Assembly: GCA_002404295.1 (NCBI GenBank)
Contig: DHJK01000146.1
Span: 1 to 5,996, forward strand
DNA from: Legionellales bacterium UBA4722
GTDB taxonomy: Bacteria; Pseudomonadota; Gammaproteobacteria; DSM-16500
DNA: 5,996 bases
Direction of reading: 5' to 3'
Within the stretch, counting starts at the first letter, position 1; every line of letters starts with the position of its first letter. This document shows positions 5,674 to 5,996 of the stretch, piece by piece. Under the pieces are notes generated by a model. The model had not been told where the DNA came from, did no database searches, and saw only the letters and a program-made list of their open reading frames with translations. Both the position numbers and the translations under genes were made by a program.

Positions 5674-5996
5674 CGTTTCTCCATTTTCTCAATGAGCTTT
5701 TTTCGTAAAAGAGGTGTGCCAATAGGTGATTTTTCCACAGCTTCTAATGCTTTTGGTAATTGTTTTCCGAGTGATTCAATGGCGGTGACGACGGCTTCGC
5801 CCTTAATGCCAAACCTTTTGCCCATTGCTAGCAAGTGTTTACCTTTTAACTTTCCAATTGACATGTTGCGTATATCACATATATTCAGCGCAATGTGTTG
5901 ATATTCTTTGTAAATAGAGGAAGCTGCTAAATAATCATACGGGTTGATGATGTGAATATAAACTATATTTTATATTTTTATGGGAGAAAGTCAAGA
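5643..5996 (-). pseudogene. HipA-like kinase C-terminal remnant, frameshifted, running off the right edge
   Basis: An ATG at 5864 gives a 73-aa ORF ending at 5643, but there is no ribosome site before it and the same frame stays open to 5969 without an ATG. The extended translation reads IINPYDYLAAS, HIALNI, MSIGK, then LLAMGKRFGI and AIESLGKQLPKAL, following the HipA C-terminal pattern (P-x-YD-x-L-S/A, then ALxI-GK, then a helix ending in GI). A TAA at 5972-5970 closes that frame upstream. A different frame, open from the edge to a TGA at 5937-5935, reads FSHKNIKYSLYS, which fits what should precede PYDYL in HipA. A one-base shift between about 5945 and 5961 would join them. HipA is a Ser/Thr kinase toxin; its catalytic part, if present, lies outside. 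It overlaps the HTH gene by 31 bases. Alternatively 5643-5864 is an independent small gene. Confidence 0.45.

Noticed and set aside
5605..5901. 98-aa plus-strand ORF over the HTH/hipA-like overlap
   Set aside because: It is antisense to two frames with clear family-like content and has no ribosome site of note.
5967..5994. TTGACT and TAAAAT spaced by 16 bases on the minus strand, as a promoter for the 73-aa ORF
   Set aside because: HipA-like coding potential runs through this stretch in two frames, and the predicted transcript has no ribosome site before the ATG at 5864; AT-rich chance similarity is more likely.

Overview
This AT-rich window looks like chromosomal DNA of an intracellular gammaproteobacterium, most likely of the Legionellales (Legionella/Coxiella/Berkiella-type). 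The housekeeping genes are gammaproteobacterial in kind: a YegD-type Hsp70 and an SpmA/SpmB pair. Two other genes encode proteins with features that only make sense inside a eukaryotic cell. The lineage is an inference from gene content; there is no rRNA or other marker gene here.

Layout: 1-253 holds a rho-independent terminator for a gene left of the window, a doubtful tiny ORF and a nested stem-loop. 254-829 (-) encodes a 191-aa unrecognised, Ser/Thr/Asn-rich protein with a near-consensus ubiquitin-interacting motif (UIM). 933-2189 (-) is yegD, with a GTG start and an extended -10 promoter. It is divergent, across a 216-bp intergenic region, from 2406-3562 (+), a translationally coupled spmA-spmB operon of two polytopic Gate-domain membrane proteins. 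Convergent with that operon, 3646-5082 (-) encodes a 478-aa protein with an N-terminal HAD phosphatase-like fold of the FCP1/SCP kind, a helical middle, a disordered Pro/Thr-rich linker, and a C-terminal CaaX box (CVML) of the geranylgeranylation type. 5203-5673 (-) encodes an XRE helix-turn-helix protein fused to a DUF1488-like domain. It overlaps the end of what looks like a frameshifted or truncated hipA-like kinase gene (5643 to the right edge, -).

How they fit together: the most interesting content is the two probable host-directed effectors, one that may bind ubiquitin and one that may be prenylated onto host membranes and act as a phosphatase. They lie on either side of a conserved core block (yegD, spmAB). 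The hipA-like remnant plus HTH partner at the right end looks like a decayed toxin-antitoxin-type module with the toxin gene first. No mobile element, CRISPR array, tRNA or rRNA was seen. All family assignments rest on motif reading by eye, not on database searches.
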